Source of the DNA: Ruthenibacterium avium
GTDB taxonomy: Bacteria; Bacillota; Clostridia; Oscillospirales; Ruminococcaceae
NCBI GenBank assembly: GCA_019118905.1
Contig: DWYA01000024.1
Coordinates: 1-6,238 of the forward strand
DNA: 6,238 nucleotides
Direction: 5' to 3'
A model generated the notes under the pieces. The model saw nothing but the letters and a program-made list of their open reading frames with translations. It searched no databases and was not told the origin of the DNA. The position numbers and the translations under genes were made by a program. Below are positions 1 through 5,749 of this stretch, one piece after another (position 1 is the first letter of the stretch; each line of letters opens with the position of its first letter).

Positions 1-340
1 TTCATGGCAGAGGGGCGGCCAGTATCACAAGAATACTGATTGCGGAAAAGGTTCCCACGCCGGGATTTATCAACTTCCAGCGTGACGGGACTTTCGCAAA
101 CATCTATGCGGGTGCGCCAGAGGAAAAAAGCTACGCATGGACGATAGCGCAGGTCAAGAGCATTATGAAAGACGAAACCTATATCGGCCATACCATCCAC
201 TACCGGGAAACAAACATTTCCTTTAAGAACAAGCGGAGGATACGCAAGCCCCAAAGTGAATGGGTGCGGGTGGAGAACACGCAGGAGCCGATTATCAGCG
301 AGCAGGTTTTTCGGCAGGTACAGGAGCAGATAGCAAACCG
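1..340 (+). pseudogene. Large serine recombinase fragment, truncated at both ends
   Basis: The frame is open from base 3 and its true start lies upstream of the window, so the ATG at 165 is internal. The readable protein (from HGRGAASITRILIAEKVPTP to QEQIANRR) matches the central 'Recombinase' domain (PF07508 type) of large serine integrases of the TnpX/TndX class. Visible hallmarks are an ILxxEKVPTPG segment, a W-T--V--I--DETYIGH block (about 138-190) and the ENTQEPIIS-E-F--VQEQI motif (275-333). Such proteins excise and integrate clostridial mobile elements through an N-terminal catalytic serine domain, which would lie upstream and is not seen. After NRR, where the family continues with more of this domain and a DNA-binding C-terminal part, similarity stops. 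The frame then runs out of register through sulfatase sequence to a TGA at 450-452. It is therefore a broken gene, or a misjoined contig. Family assignment is confident; the subfamily is inferred. Confidence 0.8.
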
Positions 341-1607
341 TCGCACGGCGCTTGGGACAACGCTTCCACCTTGCCGCCCGGCTACCAAACTTTTCCCGAT
401 GTCCTCAGAGCGCATGGCTACCGAACCGAAGCCGTGGGAAAAATGCACATGAATCCTACTTATCAAGACATTGGTTTTTGCCATATGCAGTTGGCTGAGC
501 AAAACGGAGTGGGGCGCTTTGAAGACGATTACCACCGCTGGCTGATGGAGCAGGGGAAGATTGACCGGTTCGATTTGCACCATCAATCGGGAATCTTCCG
601 GCAGGAGGGATGCTCCCATTTATACGACATGTGTCAGTGTGCGCAATCGGATTTGGCGCGAGAGGACTACTCGACAGAATGGATCACCCGTCAGGCGCAG
701 GAAGAAATTGGGGGGTGGAAAGAGGGAGAACCCTCCATGCTGATGGTAGGCTATATCAACCCCTACCATCCGTTTGACCCGCCCGCACCATACAGCACCA
801 TGTACGACCCGAAAGCGCTCACCCAGCTGCCCGGTTATTTGCCTCAGCCCCTTGCTTGTGATGTGGAAACAAACGGAACGGCAATGAAGTATGAGCAGCT
901 GAGTGAGGACGATATCCGCGCCATCACAGCGGCCTATTACGCCATGATTACGGAGATTGATGATGCAGTGGGCCGTTTGATTGCCCTGCTGCGCGAAAAG
1001 AATTTGTACGATAACACCATGATTATTTTTACCAGCAATCATGGCGAATATATGGGCTTTCACCATATGATGCTCAAGTGCAATCATCTGTATGACCCGT
1101 TGGCGCGTATTCCGCTGCTTGTGAAGGATCCGCAGCACATCCACCTGCCCCAAAACGACACAAGACTGACGGAAAATATTGATATTGCCCCCACAGTGCT
1201 GGATGTGTGCGGTTTGCCGGTGCCGGACACGATGCAAGGACGGTCTCTGTTTGACGAAAAAAGCCGTGAGTTTGTTTTTTTCCGAAGGGCAGTATGGGAC
1301 AGAGACACAGCCGTGCTTGGGTTATATGCTTCGCACAAGCCGCTTTAAGCTGCTCGTGCGCGGCAGTATGGAGCGAGCAATGCTGTTTGATTTGGAACAA
1401 GATCCATTTGAAATGGAGAACGTGGCAGAACACCCGGACTATCTGGAGACGAAAAAAGAACTGCAAAAAAAGCTGAGTGACTTTATTTTGTTTGATTCGC
1501 TGGGCAAGGGATACCGCGACCGAACAGCGCCGCAGCTGCGCTGCCAAACGGAGTTGAATACACAAGCGGAACAACTAAAGCAGTTTATCCAAAGTCGGTG
1601 GAAATAA
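338..1607 (+). pseudogene. Sulfatase (alkaline-phosphatase superfamily), N-terminally truncated and frameshifted
   Basis: Recognisable sulfatase sequence starts abruptly at PSHGAWDN (338), equivalent to the RxPSxHGxWDN segment just after the nucleophile motif. The first 60-80 residues, including the C/S-x-P-x-R site that matures to formylglycine and the first metal-binding Asp pair, are absent. Retained landmarks are AVGKMHM (431-451, conserved GKxH), NPYHPFDPP (near 760-785), a TSNHGEYMG block (1031-1057) where the family has SDHG, LLVKDP, the NIDIAPTVLDVCGLPVPD segment and a C-terminal LYDLxxDPxExxNLA-like stretch (MLFDLEQDPFEMENVAEH). The first part reads in frame 2 to a stop at 1346-1348. 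From the T run at 1275-1281 the true continuation (SEGQYGTETQPCLGYMLRTS) is in frame 3, ending TAA 1605-1607. Removing one T restores REFVFSEGQYG. Intact relatives hydrolyse sulfate esters; this copy should be inactive. There is no own promoter or ribosome site. Confidence 0.87.
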
Positions 1608-1624
1608 AATAACGTTTTATCGAT

Positions 1625-1656
1625 GCGCAGCACACTGGAATTACTGTGTGCTGCGC
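1625..1656 (-). terminator. Hairpin between convergent genes, possible terminator
   Basis: GCGCAGCACAC (1625-1635) is perfectly complementary to 1646-1656, giving an 11-bp GC-rich stem with a 10-nt loop. It sits in the 33-bp gap between the sulfatase stop and the MFS stop, and its right arm lies within the last MFS codons. On the minus strand the stem is followed by AT-rich sequence (ATCGATAAAACGTTATTTTATTT) rather than an immediate U-run. It best serves as an imperfect terminator for the MFS gene, with some possible effect on the plus strand. Confidence 0.5.
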
Positions 1657-2795
1657 GGTTGGCTGCGCTGCCATAAAAGCACGCAGAAAAGCGCTCCCAG
1701 CAATAAAAGGCCGGATGCCGACAGGGAAGCGCTCAAGCTGCTTTCGGAGAGCCGCCCGAGACTCAGATTGACGCCGATGGCAATGCCGCGCATCAATAAC
1801 GACTGTGCGCTTAAAGCGGTGGCGCGGTTTTGCTCGGTAATAGCTTCGTTTTGGATATTCGCTTGCAGCGGCCCCAGCAAGGAACAGCTGGTTTGAATGC
1901 CTGCCACGCCAAGGAATAAAAGCGCGGACGGCAGAGAAAACGAAAGCAAAAAAGCACACAGGGAAGAAAAAACAAGCAGCAAAGGCAAAAAGAGACGGGG
2001 CTTCCAGCGTTTTGTTAATGCATCTGAAAACACAACACTCATGGAAAGAAGCTGCAAAACAATGTGCACGGTTCCCATGGTTGCCGTACTCCATCCTGCT
2101 TGCGCATAAAGCGGCTGGCTGAAAAAGACGATAATAAGCTGGTAAACTTCTTGCGTGATGGCCATGGCAATTAAAAAGATCACAAAGCGGTTTTTTAGAA
2201 AGGAACCAGGCCGAAAAGCGGCAATTTGAGAGGAAAGCGTCGGGGCAGCCGGATTTCCCACCTCTTTTAAGCCAAAGGAGAGCGCTGCGGCAATGGCGTA
2301 GGAAACGACCGTCCAGAACGCAGCGGCGCGAAAATTTTCGGAAAGAAACAAGGAAAAGCAGACGCTGGCAAGAATCATGCCCAGTGTGCCGAAATACCCA
2401 TAGATGCTGAACACGCGCTGCGCCTGTCCCTTTTCGCAAGAGAGAAATAAAATGGTGTCATCGACACCGGAAAGACCGCTGATAACGACACTTAAAAGCA
2501 GACGCTCACAAAGAAAGCCGCCGAAGCTTTCAGCTTGCCAAAAGATGATTTTGGAAACAAAAAATAAAGTGCTGCACAGGAGCATCGTGCGGCGATATCC
2601 CAGCCAGTCAGCGACAATGCCCCAGGGCAGTTCTAAAAGGATACAGGCCACAGAAAAAATGCTTTCAATCAGTGTGATTTGAAATAAGCTGAGCCCGCAC
2701 GCCTGCCGGTAAAGAGTGGCGATAGAACCATAAAACACCATCCCCTGAAAAAAGGAAATGGCATACATCGATTTAATATTACGCTGATACAACAA
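1641..2795 (-). CDS. Major facilitator superfamily (MFS) transporter, probable efflux pump
   Basis: A 384-residue integral membrane protein of normal MFS length, with about 12 hydrophobic segments (roughly 11-30, 41-62, 70-88, 97-117, 132-153, 158-176, 202-222, 237-257, 268-286, 291-311, 327-347 and 360-376). The family signature motif A is present between helices 2 and 3 as GIVADWLGYRR (59-69). The central loop (about 177-200) is hydrophilic. The helix 10-11 region carries ENRATALSAQSLLMR-like sequence (residues 321-336), common in small MFS drug exporters. Proton-coupled export is inferred; the substrate is unknown. The start is TTG: GGGAGG at 2801-2806 lies 5 nt from TTG 2793-2795 and 8 nt from a second in-frame TTG 2790-2792, so either may be used. 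It is transcribed from the promoter at 3082-3110 through a roughly 280-nt structured leader, and runs convergent with the sulfatase remnant. No frameshift or missing motif is seen. Confidence 0.9.
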   Translation of the reverse strand: MLYQRNIKSMYAISFFQGMVFYGSIATLYRQACGLSLFQITLIESIFSVACILLELPWGIVADWLGYRRTMLLCSTLFFVSKIIFWQAESFGGFLCERLLLSVVISGLSGVDDTILFLSCEKGQAQRVFSIYGYFGTLGMILASVCFSLFLSENFRAAAFWTVVSYAIAAALSFGLKEVGNPAAPTLSSQIAAFRPGSFLKNRFVIFLIAMAITQEVYQLIIVFFSQPLYAQAGWSTATMGTVHIVLQLLSMSVVFSDALTKRWKPRLFLPLLLVFSSLCAFLLSFSLPSALLFLGVAGIQTSCSLLGPLQANIQNEAITEQNRATALSAQSLLMRGIAIGVNLSLGRLSESSLSASLSASGLLLLGALFCVLLWQRSQPRSTQ

Positions 2796-2823
2796 AAAAA
2801 CCTCCCGTAGGTGTCAGCGGAGG
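2794..2823 (-). terminator. Terminator-like hairpin overlapping the MFS ribosome site (attenuator)
   Basis: On the minus strand CCTCC (2823-2819) pairs with GGAGG (2805-2801), with G2818-C2807 as a possible sixth pair around a bulged G. The hairpin is followed at once by seven T (2800-2794). This is the form of an intrinsic terminator, yet it lies within the leader directly before the start codon and uses the ribosome site as its 3' arm. It could stop transcription, block translation, or both. The stem is short but almost all G-C. Confidence 0.55.
2801..2806 (-). promoter_or_regulatory. Ribosome binding site of the MFS gene, inside a hairpin arm
   Basis: Minus-strand GGGAGG followed by seven T and a pair of TTG codons. 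It sets the translation start at 2795 or 2792. The last five bases form the 3' arm of the terminator-like hairpin (2794-2823), so folding would hide it from the ribosome. Confidence 0.75.
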
Positions 2824-2875
2824 CATATCTTTGTGCTCAGAAATACCCCAGAAAACACCCAATTGATTGCACAAC

Positions 2876-2898
2876 AAAAAGACCCCATTCGAGTGGGG
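2876..2898 (-). terminator. Second, weaker terminator-like hairpin in the MFS leader
   Basis: Minus-strand CCCCA (2898-2894) pairs with TGGGG (2887-2883) across a six-base loop, and is followed by TC then TTTTT (2880-2876). Only five base pairs form, so it would be a weak pause or terminator. It begins 18 nt after the stop codon of the five-codon leader ORF, the usual place for an attenuator. Confidence 0.4.
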
Positions 2899-2915
2899 AG
2901 CAGTTTTGCGGCAAA

Positions 2916-2933
2916 TCAATTCGGAAGATTCAT
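2916..2933 (-). CDS. Five-codon upstream ORF (leader peptide MNLPN)
   Basis: ATG AAT CTT CCG AAT TGA on the minus strand, preceded by AGGAG (2946-2942) at an ideal 8-nt spacing. This is the best ribosome site in the leader, clearly placed to be translated before the MFS gene 120 nt downstream. Codons 4-5 and the stop lie inside a segment (2924-2911) that can form 12 base pairs with 2870-2858. A ribosome held on this ORF would therefore change leader folding. Short upstream ORFs of this kind control resistance genes by antibiotic-induced ribosome stalling (known for erm, ABC-F and some efflux genes). That this one does so is inference; the peptide matches no leader I can name. Confidence 0.5.
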   Translation of the reverse strand: MNLPN

Positions 2934-2960
2934 CGTATAAGCTCCTATTTTTCAATGTGA

Positions 2961-3045
2961 CTGAGACTGTCGAAAAACTACCGCCCGATTCAAAAAGAAA
3001 CAGGCTTCAGTTTGTGAAAAAGCAAAGCTTTTTCGACAAACTGAG
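2961..3045. repeat. 85-bp palindromic, MITE/REP-like element
   Basis: The ends are imperfect inverted repeats: CTGAGACTGTCGAAAAAC at 2961-2978 and, on the other strand, CTCAGTTTGTCGAAAAAGC at 3045-3027. A third copy of the motif, CAGTTTGTGAAAAAGC at 3008-3023, forms a near-perfect 16-bp hairpin with 3027-3043 (one bulged base, three-base loop). The element encodes nothing convincing and interrupts the MFS leader. Its form resembles short dispersed palindromic elements of Clostridia genomes. Copy number cannot be judged from one window. Confidence 0.5.
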
Positions 3046-3081
3046 AAACCATAAGCACAATGTTTACAAAATCTTTGCTTT

Positions 3082-3110
3082 ATTATAGTACATGGATAAA
3101 GCTGTGTCAA
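3082..3110 (-). promoter_or_regulatory. Consensus sigma-A promoter for the MFS gene
   Basis: Reading the minus strand, TTGACA (3110-3105) and TATAAT (3087-3082) match the consensus at all twelve positions, with the ideal 17-bp spacer. Transcription should begin near 3075. A promoter this strong in front of a pump gene makes sense if expression is held down later, by the leader. Confidence 0.88.
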
Positions 3111-3131
3111 CCGATTGAATCCGCAGGAGAA

Positions 3132-3302
3132 ATGACAGCGGCAGAAATTCTCTCGAAAATCGTGATTTTAGACAAATTTTATTCACAATATTCTTCTATT
3201 CATGAATTGAATGTTGAAAGGGATGGGAGTAAAATGAGGCGTGTGGCGCAATGCGCCTATTTTATTCAGAAAATAGAAAGTAACGAAGGAGCAAGCCGAT
3301 GA
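3132..3302 (+). CDS. Possible small hypothetical protein overlapping the aldo-keto reductase start
   Basis: A 56-codon frame starting MTAAEILSKIVILDKFYSQY and ending EGASR, with its TGA (3300-3302) overlapping the reductase ATG in an ATGA arrangement typical of translational coupling. The AGGAG at 3125-3129 is only 2 nt from the ATG, too close to be good. A later in-frame ATG at 3234 has GGGAG at 3225-3229 with 4-nt spacing and would give 22 residues (MRRVAQCAY...). The N-terminal half could form an amphipathic helix. I recognise no family. The predicted reductase promoter (3207-3235) lies inside it, which argues against the longer form. It could be chance. Confidence 0.22.
   Translation: MTAAEILSKIVILDKFYSQYSSIHELNVERDGSKMRRVAQCAYFIQKIESNEGASR
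3207..3235 (+). promoter_or_regulatory. Candidate promoter for the aldo-keto reductase
   Basis: TTGAAT (3207-3212) and TAAAAT (3230-3235) with a 17-bp spacer give transcription from about 3242, some 57 nt before the reductase ATG. Upstream, AAAATC-GT-GATTTT (3156-3169) is a perfect 6-bp inverted repeat that could be a regulator site, though in AT-rich DNA this is weak evidence. Confidence 0.5.
3245..3257 (+). promoter_or_regulatory. GC hairpin in the short leader of the reductase mRNA
   Basis: GGCGC-AAT-GCGCC is a perfect 5-bp stem with a three-base loop, followed by TATTTTATT. It stands at the very 5' end of the predicted transcript. It could stabilise the mRNA, or act as a weak terminator for anything reading in from upstream. 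Confidence 0.4.
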
Positions 3303-4219
3303 AAAAAATGACGCTGGGAACAACCGGAATGCAAGTGCCTGTGATTGCCGTGGGCTGTATGAGAATCGGAGGAATGGAGCCGAAGGAGAGAGCAACATTC
3401 TTAGCCGGATGCCTTGAAAATGGGCTGAATTTTTTTGATCATGCAGATATTTACGGCAAAGGGGAGTGCGAACGCCTTTTTGCCGCCGCACAAAAGGAAA
3501 TCGGCGCAAAGCGAGAAGATATGATTTTACAGTCGAAGTGCGGGATTCGTCCCGGAAGGTACGATTTTTCCAAGGATTATATTCTTTCTTCTGTGGATGG
3601 CATCTTAAAAAGATTGGAAACCGATTATTTAGACGTTTTATTGCTGCACCGTCCTGATGCGCTGGCCGAGCCGGAAGAAGTGGCCGAAGCGTTTGAAATG
3701 CTCCACCAGTCGGGAAAGGTTCGTCATTTTGGCGTATCCAATCACCGTCCGTATCAGATCGCGCTGCTGCAAAAGTATGTAAAACAGCCCTTATGCGTCA
3801 ATCAAATGCAATTCAGCATTCCGTTCAGCACGATGGTAGCCGCCGGAGTGGAAGCCAATATGCTGACCGAAGGCGCAGTAGACCGTGACGGCGGCGTTTT
3901 GGACTATTGCCGCTTGCACGACATAACCATTCAGGCATGGTCGCCCTTCCAGTATGGATTCTTTGAGGGAGTCTTTGTTGGCAACAACGAAAAATATCCA
4001 AAACTGAATGACGAGCTGAATGCCCTTGCGGAACAATACGGCACAACGCCCACGGCAATTGCGGCAGCGTGGGTGCTGCGTCACCCGGCACATATTCAGC
4101 TGGTTGCAGGGACGACCAGCCGAGCCCGCATGAGGGAAATTATCCGTGGTTCTGAAATTACATTAACAAGGGAAGAGTGGTATCGCTTGTATTTGGCTGC
4201 CGGGCATATTCTGCCCTAA
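3299..4219 (+). CDS. Aldo-keto reductase, YdhF-like
   Basis: A 306-residue soluble (beta/alpha)8-barrel oxidoreductase, full length for the family, expected to reduce aldehydes or ketones with NAD(P)H in the cytoplasm. The catalytic tetrad is visible: D47 and Y52 in FFDHADIYG, K80 in LQSKCGIR, and H117 in LLLHRPD. HADIYG, SKCGI, LLLHRPD and LHQSGKVRHFGVSN (135-148) closely resemble E. coli YdhF. The coenzyme-binding end shows VAGTTSRARM (269-278), taking the place of the usual P-I-G-T/S--R-R segment. Start: AAGGAG (3286-3291) lies 7 nt before the ATG. The region 172-200 is somewhat longer than in YdhF. It has its own promoter candidate, and no clear terminator follows, so some read-through into the permease is possible. 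The substrate cannot be told from sequence. Confidence 0.93.
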   Translation: MKKMTLGTTGMQVPVIAVGCMRIGGMEPKERATFLAGCLENGLNFFDHADIYGKGECERLFAAAQKEIGAKREDMILQSKCGIRPGRYDFSKDYILSSVDGILKRLETDYLDVLLLHRPDALAEPEEVAEAFEMLHQSGKVRHFGVSNHRPYQIALLQKYVKQPLCVNQMQFSIPFSTMVAAGVEANMLTEGAVDRDGGVLDYCRLHDITIQAWSPFQYGFFEGVFVGNNEKYPKLNDELNALAEQYGTTPTAIAAAWVLRHPAHIQLVAGTTSRARMREIIRGSEITLTREEWYRLYLAAGHILP

Positions 4220-4248
4220 AGGCTGCTTGAGCGGCTGCCGTGAAAAAC

Positions 4249-4261
4249 GTGACAATGTCAC
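4249..4261 (+). promoter_or_regulatory. GTGAC-AAT-GTCAC palindrome upstream of the permease
   Basis: A perfect 5-bp inverted repeat with a three-base centre. It centres at 4255, about 41 bp before the transcription start implied by the TATAAT at 4284-4289, the position of a class II activator site. The GTGA-N5-TCAC pattern recalls CRP/FNR-family sites, but their spacing is usually six. It could instead be RNA structure: flanking GAAAAAC (4242-4248) and GTTTTTC (4270-4276) extend it into a terminator-like hairpin for the upstream reductase. Confidence 0.4.
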
Positions 4262-4275
4262 TGGCTTGGGTTTTT

Positions 4276-4300
4276 CTTTGTTGTATAATCCTTAACAAAG
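4276..4300 (+). promoter_or_regulatory. Permease promoter -10 box enclosed by an inverted repeat (operator candidate)
   Basis: TATAAT at 4284-4289 is a perfect -10 box, but no good -35 sits 16-18 bp upstream (TGGCTT or CTGGCT), so the promoter probably needs help. CTTTGTT (4276-4282) and AACAAAG (4294-4300) form a perfect 7-bp inverted repeat across the box, a typical repressor position. The start of transcription would be about 4296, 40 nt before the ATG. Confidence 0.5.
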
Positions 4301-4335
4301 TTATGGCTAAGCGGATGTGAAAAGGGGTGAGGGGC

Positions 4336-5673
4336 ATGAAAAAGTTAAAAGCCGGTGAGGTATTTGCCATTTTGTTGGGTGCCATTATCGGGTGGGGCTC
4401 GTTTATGCTGCCCGGAACAAAATTTTTACATACGTCGGGCGTCATCAATACGTCAATCGGTATTTTTCTTGGCACGATGTGCATTGTGTTGATTGAGCGC
4501 AGCTATCGTTACATGATGCAGCAGGATATCAACGAGGGCGGCGAATTTTCCTATGTCTTGATGTTTCTGGGCAAAAAGCACGGCTTTATTGTAGGCTGGT
4601 TTTTATTCTTGGCTTATTTGAGCTTGGTGCCCCTAAATGCAACAGCCTTCCCGCTTGTCATCAACAAATGGTCGCCTGGACTGCTGGACTTCGGCTATCT
4701 GTATACGATTGCGGGCGATGCGGTTTACTTGGGGGAAGTGCTGGCGTCTGCTCTTATTGTCTTGTTTTTTACCTATTTGAATTTAAGAGGAACAAAGCAG
4801 TCGGGAAGTGTGCAGTTTTTTATTGTGCTGGCGCTGATTCTTTGCGTGTTTTTGGTAACGGGCGGGATGCTGATGACCGCGGACATGGATGCATTTTACC
4901 AAAATTATGTGCAGGATAACGGCTTTGATTTTGCACAGATTGCACCCGTCATTGCCATTACGCCGTTTTTGTTCATTGGCTTTGACGCAATTCCGCAGCT
5001 GGTCAAAGACATGAATTTAAGCCGAAAACGCGCTTCGCTTATGGCAGTGACCGCCCTGCTGATTGGCATGAGCTGTTATATTTTACTGAATTTTGCAACG
5101 GCGCTTGCCTACGGCCCGCAGGAGGCGTATCAATTGGATTGGGCGCTGGGATACGGTGTCATGGAACACCTTGGAAAATTTGGGTTTTTGCTGCTTGTCA
5201 TTGCGCTGGGCAGTGCGGTGTCCGGCGGAATTAACGGCTTTATGATTTGTGCTGTCAAGCTGATTGGTGCAATGGGCCGGGAAGATGTATTGCCGCGTGT
5301 CTTGAGCAAGACGGATGAACGCGGTGTGGCACGAAAGGCGATTTGGTTTGTGTCATTGGTGGGCATTGCCGCGTGCTTTTTTGGCCGTGAGGTGGTCAAC
5401 TGGGTGGTGGACATGTGTTCTTTTGGCGCAGCGGTGACGTATTTTTATGTATGTTTGACCACTTTTTTGAAAGCGGATACAGCGCGTGTCCGCATCGAAG
5501 CAGCAGTGGGAGCGTTTTTAAGCGTTTGTTTTGCGCTTTTGCTGATTGTGCCGGCCAGCCCCGCGGCGCTCAGTGTGCCGGCGCGTATCTTTTTGGGCAT
5601 TTGGATTGCTTTGGGTGCGGTTCTGTTTGTACGCTTGTTCATGAAAGATGGCAAACGGCAGGCAAGCCGGTAA
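4336..5673 (+). CDS. APC-superfamily amino acid/polyamine-type permease
   Basis: A 445-residue polytopic membrane protein of normal length for APC transporters, with about 12 hydrophobic helices. The unwound substrate-binding stretch of helix 1 reads GAIIGWGSFMLPG (15-27). Helix 6 and the following loop carry FIGFDAIPQLVKDMNLSRK (213-231), the F-GF--IP----E-N-pattern of APC family permeases. A later helix shows the VDMCSFGAAVTYFYV segment (358-372). It should take up an amino acid or related amine by proton or sodium symport or by exchange; the substrate is unknown. Start: a GTG at 4327 is in frame, but ATG 4336 has AAGGGG (4322-4327) 8 nt upstream and the protein then begins MKKLKAGE, so 4336 is preferred. 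The C-terminus is short and basic (KDGKRQASR). Probably co-transcribed with the following flavoprotein, 76 bp downstream. Confidence 0.9.
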   Translation: MKKLKAGEVFAILLGAIIGWGSFMLPGTKFLHTSGVINTSIGIFLGTMCIVLIERSYRYMMQQDINEGGEFSYVLMFLGKKHGFIVGWFLFLAYLSLVPLNATAFPLVINKWSPGLLDFGYLYTIAGDAVYLGEVLASALIVLFFTYLNLRGTKQSGSVQFFIVLALILCVFLVTGGMLMTADMDAFYQNYVQDNGFDFAQIAPVIAITPFLFIGFDAIPQLVKDMNLSRKRASLMAVTALLIGMSCYILLNFATALAYGPQEAYQLDWALGYGVMEHLGKFGFLLLVIALGSAVSGGINGFMICAVKLIGAMGREDVLPRVLSKTDERGVARKAIWFVSLVGIAACFFGREVVNWVVDMCSFGAAVTYFYVCLTTFLKADTARVRIEAAVGAFLSVCFALLLIVPASPAALSVPARIFLGIWIALGAVLFVRLFMKDGKRQASR

Positions 5674-5711
5674 GCCAAAGCGGTATTTCAATGCTGTTTG
5701 ATGGGTTAGTA

Positions 5712-5728
5712 ACGGTTGAAAAAACCGT
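5712..5728 (+). promoter_or_regulatory. Small hairpin before the flavoprotein ribosome site
   Basis: ACGGTT (5712-5717) pairs with AACCGT (5723-5728) across GAAAA. No U-run follows directly (ATGTTTAAGG), so it is a poor terminator. It ends 6 nt before AAGGAGG and may tune mRNA stability or expression between the two genes. No convincing promoter is seen in the 76-bp gap. Confidence 0.35.
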
Positions 5729-5749
5729 ATGTTTAAGGAGGTTATCAAG

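Larger units (their letters stand above)
2796..3075 (-). promoter_or_regulatory. Long structured 5' leader of the MFS mRNA (putative attenuator)
   Basis: About 280 nt separate the predicted transcription start (near 3075) from the TTG start. In order the leader holds a strong hairpin (3043-3008), a segment able to pair with it alternatively (2978-2961), the MNLPN ORF, a weak terminator (2898-2876), and a terminator that hides the MFS ribosome site (2823-2794). Alternative pairings seen by eye are 2924-2911 with 2870-2858 (12 bp, one mismatch, one bulge), 2874-2869 with 2836-2831 (TTGTGC/GCACAA), and 2860-2855 with 2814-2809 (GGGTGT/ACACCT). The last would invade the final terminator loop. I see no T-box AGGGTGGNACCGCG element and no riboswitch consensus that I recognise. 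Together the elements fit conditional expression through ribosome-controlled attenuation. Confidence 0.55.

Noticed and set aside
260..340. ATG at 260 as the start of the sulfatase
   Set aside because: Residues from 260 to 340 are out-of-frame recombinase sequence. The sulfatase has no genuine start in this window.
200..619. 139-codon minus-strand ORF opposite the recombinase-sulfatase join
   Set aside because: It spans the join between two recognisable plus-strand genes and is a shadow of their codons.
1585..2439. 284-codon minus-strand ORF overlapping the MFS gene
   Set aside because: Arg-, Cys- and His-rich out-of-frame shadow of the MFS gene; no domain recognisable, while the other frame gives a clean 12-helix protein.
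2800..2811. CCTACGGGAGG match to a conserved 16S rRNA segment (minus strand)
   Set aside because: Only 11 bases match and flanking sequence does not continue as rRNA. It is the arm and loop of the leader hairpin.
2990..3052. 20-codon minus-strand ORF in the MFS leader (MVSQFVEKALLF...)
   Set aside because: No Shine-Dalgarno is visible before the ATG, and most of it is the translated palindromic element. The five-codon ORF downstream is far better supported.
2867..3088. 73-codon plus-strand ORF (MHNKKTPFEWGAV...)
   Set aside because: It runs antisense through the MFS leader and the palindromic repeat, has no ribosome site, and its KQSFFDKL-like stretch is simply translated repeat.
4222..4235. 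GCTGC-TTGA-GCGGC hairpin just after the reductase stop
   Set aside because: Five pairs including a G-T, and no U-run behind it, so not convincing as a terminator.
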